From Tolypothrix tenuis PCC 7101 (GTDB lineage Bacteria; Cyanobacteriota; Cyanobacteriia; Cyanobacteriales; Nostocaceae), in contig NZ_AP018248.1 in assembly GCF_002368295.1 (NCBI RefSeq), positions 7,899,326-7,963,325 of the forward strand: a stretch of 64,000 nt of DNA, written 5' to 3'. The notes beneath the pieces are model-generated. The model was given only the letters and a program-made list of their open reading frames with translations, had not been told where the DNA came from and searched no databases. A program made the translations under genes and the position numbers. Positions 61,480 to 64,000 of the stretch are shown piece after piece; within the stretch, counting starts at the first letter, position 1, and the number at the start of each line of letters is the position of its first letter.

Positions 61480-62958
61480 TCACAGTTCATACTTCTCCTG
61501 CGGAGACGCTACGCGAACAGCCTTAAGTTGACGTAGGGATGTAATTGCTAAGACTAAAACACTCAAGGTTATTCCTAAAACAGCATAACTTGGTAATGTA
61601 AATATAGTTACTTTTAAAATGTAAGGTAACTCACCTTTTTTCCATTGCCAATTGTTGGCTAAAGAGGTAAGTAACCAGCCATTAATAAACTTTGTTTGTA
61701 TGAACAGGCAAGCAATTCCTCCTAACCAAACAGATATTCTCCCCCATGAAAATGAACTATACCTGATTTGAAACAGTAAATCGTTGATTAAAAAAACCAC
61801 AGCAGGTACTAACATTACAGAACTAGTCGGCTGTGAATAGCTAATAGCAATACTTAAGCAGAAAATTAGTGCTATTTCCGATAAGAAAATAGTTTTTGAC
61901 CAGGCAGTTTGCAATTGTTTTTGATACCAATACCAACATCCTAAGCCCAGTAATACCAAAACAATTAAATCAGAAAATAGTTTGGCTAAGAACGTGTTAT
62001 TCGGAAAAAATCTCGGGCCGACAACTCTTAAATCGATGCGGCTAATCGAAATATAAGGATTATTTGATGGATCGTTCAGCCACAAAGGAACTCCACGCGC
62101 TGCATCTTGAAGAAACTCTGTTACAGAATTACCTGTCAATACTAAACCGATAATTCCCAGGAGACTGGCTGTAATCAGACTGGTTAAAACCAAAGAAAAC
62201 CGTCTTTTCAACAACAAATAAGGAATAAATAATATAGCTAAAGTTGGTTTAAAAAGGGCAATACCTAAACAAAATCCACCTGCAATATTGCTATCTTTCT
62301 TAGCAAAAATCAACATCCATAATAAAAGTACTGCAATAAAAGTAGCAACGTTACCAGTTTGCAAATCAAAAATTAAGCCAAAGAGCAAGGCAACTGCAAT
62401 GGTACAAATGTTTCGCAAAGCAGGCGATCGCGACTCTAAAAGTATATTTGCTCCCCATAGCAGCAATCCGATGGCTATTAAATGCATTACCGTCCAGATA
62501 GTAAATGCAGTATTAATCGGAAAATAACCAAGAAACCAAATTAGGGGAATAATATTAGGTGGATAAACAAAAGGAGGAATAGAACCACAGACTTTTGTGA
62601 AAGTACAAAAACCCTGTTGAAAAATATCTAGATTAAAGGGACTTAAATGCTGATGAGCTAACTTACTTGCTGTGTAAAACCATTTGAAATCCCAGAAAGG
62701 TGGATCTGATTGATTGAGTAAATAAACTAACCAACCTGTATAAATAACTAATCTGCTAACTAACAATACAATCACTGCTTGTAAAGCAAAATTAACTATC
62801 GGTTGCCGACAAAATTTGATTAATTTACGGAGAAAACCGTTTTGTAAAAAAATTGAATCTTGCCAGAGGATTTTTTCATCATCTAAACGCCAATTATGTT
62901 TGAGTACTAAAGCTACTAACATCACAATAATTAGATTCCAAAATCCCAAGCTAATCAT
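61480..62958 (-). CDS. GT87/DUF2029-like membrane glycosyltransferase, 492 aa
   Basis: About eleven helices are seen. The first outer loop holds the family signature (DPPFWDFKWFYTASKLAHQH, then FVYPPNIIPLIWFLGYFP), with an Asp likely to be catalytic. GT87 enzymes use polyprenyl-phosphate sugars, which fits the GT2 gene nearby. The last 12 residues are encoded by a dispersed repeat (GCGGAGACGCTACGCGAAC, 61500-61518), so the C-terminus has been altered. Confidence 0.75.
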   Translation of the reverse strand: MISLGFWNLIIVMLVALVLKHNWRLDDEKILWQDSIFLQNGFLRKLIKFCRQPIVNFALQAVIVLLVSRLVIYTGWLVYLLNQSDPPFWDFKWFYTASKLAHQHLSPFNLDIFQQGFCTFTKVCGSIPPFVYPPNIIPLIWFLGYFPINTAFTIWTVMHLIAIGLLLWGANILLESRSPALRNICTIAVALLFGLIFDLQTGNVATFIAVLLLWMLIFAKKDSNIAGGFCLGIALFKPTLAILFIPYLLLKRRFSLVLTSLITASLLGIIGLVLTGNSVTEFLQDAARGVPLWLNDPSNNPYISISRIDLRVVGPRFFPNNTFLAKLFSDLIVLVLLGLGCWYWYQKQLQTAWSKTIFLSEIALIFCLSIAISYSQPTSSVMLVPAVVFLINDLLFQIRYSSFSWGRISVWLGGIACLFIQTKFINGWLLTSLANNWQWKKGELPYILKVTIFTLPSYAVLGITLSVLVLAITSLRQLKAVRVASPQEKYEL

Positions 62959-63105
62959 AAAATATTGAATTGGACAATTATTTTTTTACATATTTACACT
63001 GTAATCTTTAGTCATATATCATACATCAGTAAAGTTGCTAGCAATTTATAAAAATTTGCCGTTCGTGATTAAACAAATGTCAGACTCTTTTGTCAGGGAA
63101 ACTTC

Positions 63106-64000
63106 TTAGCCCTTATTTTTTAACCCTCTACTAAAGCGTTCCATAAAGCGACGATCAAGCCAATCTTTCCAAAACCACAATAGTTGATGAGGTGGTAAGG
63201 TAAATGCACCTCTAGTTGCGATCGCTTTTCCATCTCCTGTACCAAGTAAACTCAAATATTGCTTCTGGGGTATATAGCGTTGCAGAGGCTTACCTTGTAA
63301 AAACCGCCGCAAATTCTTAAACAAAGGCTTACCTTGACGTACAGCAAATACCCCAGCTTTAGGACGGGTATGATTCACCATTGTGGCAATGTCACCTGTG
63401 GCAAATACATGAGGGTGGGTAAGCGATCGCAATGTATCATCCACTAAAATAAAGCCTTGCTCATCAGTTCCCAAGCCAGTTGTTTTTAACCACTGTGGTG
63501 CAGATGCTTGGGTTACCCAGAATATTTTGTTGTACTCTACTGTTAACCCTGAGTCACATTTAATTTGCAAAATATCTGGATTTCTTTTCTCTGTTAAAGG
63601 TGTAACTTGAGTGACAGTTTCTCCTAAATGTAGTTTTATCCCCCGTTGGGTGAGAATTTGCTGAACTAACTGCCGCACTGAGTAATGATGCTTAGGCATA
63701 AGTTCGCGATCGCGCTGGAATAAATGAACTTCCAGCATCCCCAACTGTGACACAATCTGCTGTAAATGTGCTTGCATCGCCAGCGCCAACTCTACACCCC
63801 CAGCACCACCACCTGCGATCGCAATCTTGATCGGTTTTTGAGGATTTTCTTTGACATTTTTGAGGAATTCATCCCAATGTTCTAATAGTTTTGATACTGG
63901 TTTCGCTGGTATCACATATTCTGCACCATCTGATACAGATATTTTGGCTGGTGTGCTGCCAATATCAACAGATAAAATATCAAATTCTATCGGTGGGTGG
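63106..64000 (-). CDS. NDH-2/SelD-N-type FAD oxidoreductase, 5' end beyond window
   Basis: The frame is open to the window edge; an internal Met at 63915 is not the true start, because IEFDILSVDIGSTPAKISV precedes it. Motifs are the NAD-binding IAIAGGGAGGVELALAM, then VFATGDIATM for FAD and the RPKAGVFAVRQGKPLF segment. This matches the flavoprotein half fused to selenophosphate synthase in many cyanobacteria. Here the protein ends after MERFSRG..., without a SelD part. The electron donor and acceptor are unknown. Confidence 0.8.
   Translation of the reverse strand, partial: HPPIEFDILSVDIGSTPAKISVSDGAEYVIPAKPVSKLLEHWDEFLKNVKENPQKPIKIAIAGGGAGGVELALAMQAHLQQIVSQLGMLEVHLFQRDRELMPKHHYSVRQLVQQILTQRGIKLHLGETVTQVTPLTEKRNPDILQIKCDSGLTVEYNKIFWVTQASAPQWLKTTGLGTDEQGFILVDDTLRSLTHPHVFATGDIATMVNHTRPKAGVFAVRQGKPLFKNLRRFLQGKPLQRYIPQKQYLSLLGTGDGKAIATRGAFTLPPHQLLWFWKDWLDRRFMERFSRGLKNKG

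Overview
The window is chromosomal DNA of a filamentous, probably heterocyst-forming cyanobacterium (Nostocales). Support: dense HIP1 sites (GCGATCGC), heptameric short tandem repeats between genes (TAATTCG, ATTACCA, CCAATGC), a high-light-inducible protein, a SigA that I recognise as Nostoc/Anabaena type, a KGK-domain protein, and cyanobacterial multidomain signalling proteins. No organism name can be proven from this alone.

Layout. 1-5100: a truncated HTH-NACHT NTPase, a ParS/MbcA-type antitoxin with a RES-type toxin, a membrane protein and an exported TPR protein. 5300-15300: housekeeping block with a receiver-only response regulator, a GyrA/ParC-type subunit without an evident GyrA box, an HLIP gene, sigA, a 1.57-kb gene-free stretch, gyrB and miaA. 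15400-23350: two class III nucleotide cyclases with the same C-terminal half but different sensor halves. 24300-31000: glcD, a GH10-like secreted hydrolase with a membrane partner, and a sensor 'histidine kinase' whose catalytic residues are largely lost.

31088-47347 is a 16.2-kb integrative element in the 3' end of an intact tRNA-Lys(CUU) gene. It is bounded by a 42-bp direct repeat, and a tyrosine integrase lies next to the right end. It has a leftward replication operon (DnaB-N/RecA-like ATPase with an iteron-like TGATCA cluster inside the gene), a leftward ten-gene operon of unknown structural-type proteins (collagen-like coiled coil, LamG lectin, duplicated domains), an RHH repressor with a repeated operator, and a rightward run of small early-type genes. 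I see no capsid, portal, terminase, relaxase or conjugation gene. This is the best candidate for an undescribed system, perhaps a phage satellite or tycheposon-like element.

47400-50000: an IS1634-family element with a 6-bp target duplication splits a small antitoxin-like gene. 50000-64000: an exported protein, glucokinase, a histidine phosphatase, a branched-chain/neutral amino-acid ABC transporter operon with a Uma2 gene between its permease genes and a second after the ATPases, a GT2/TVP38/GT87 membrane-glycosylation cluster, and a partial NDH-2/SelD-type flavoprotein. Several MITE-like repeats, one family with four copies, lie between genes.
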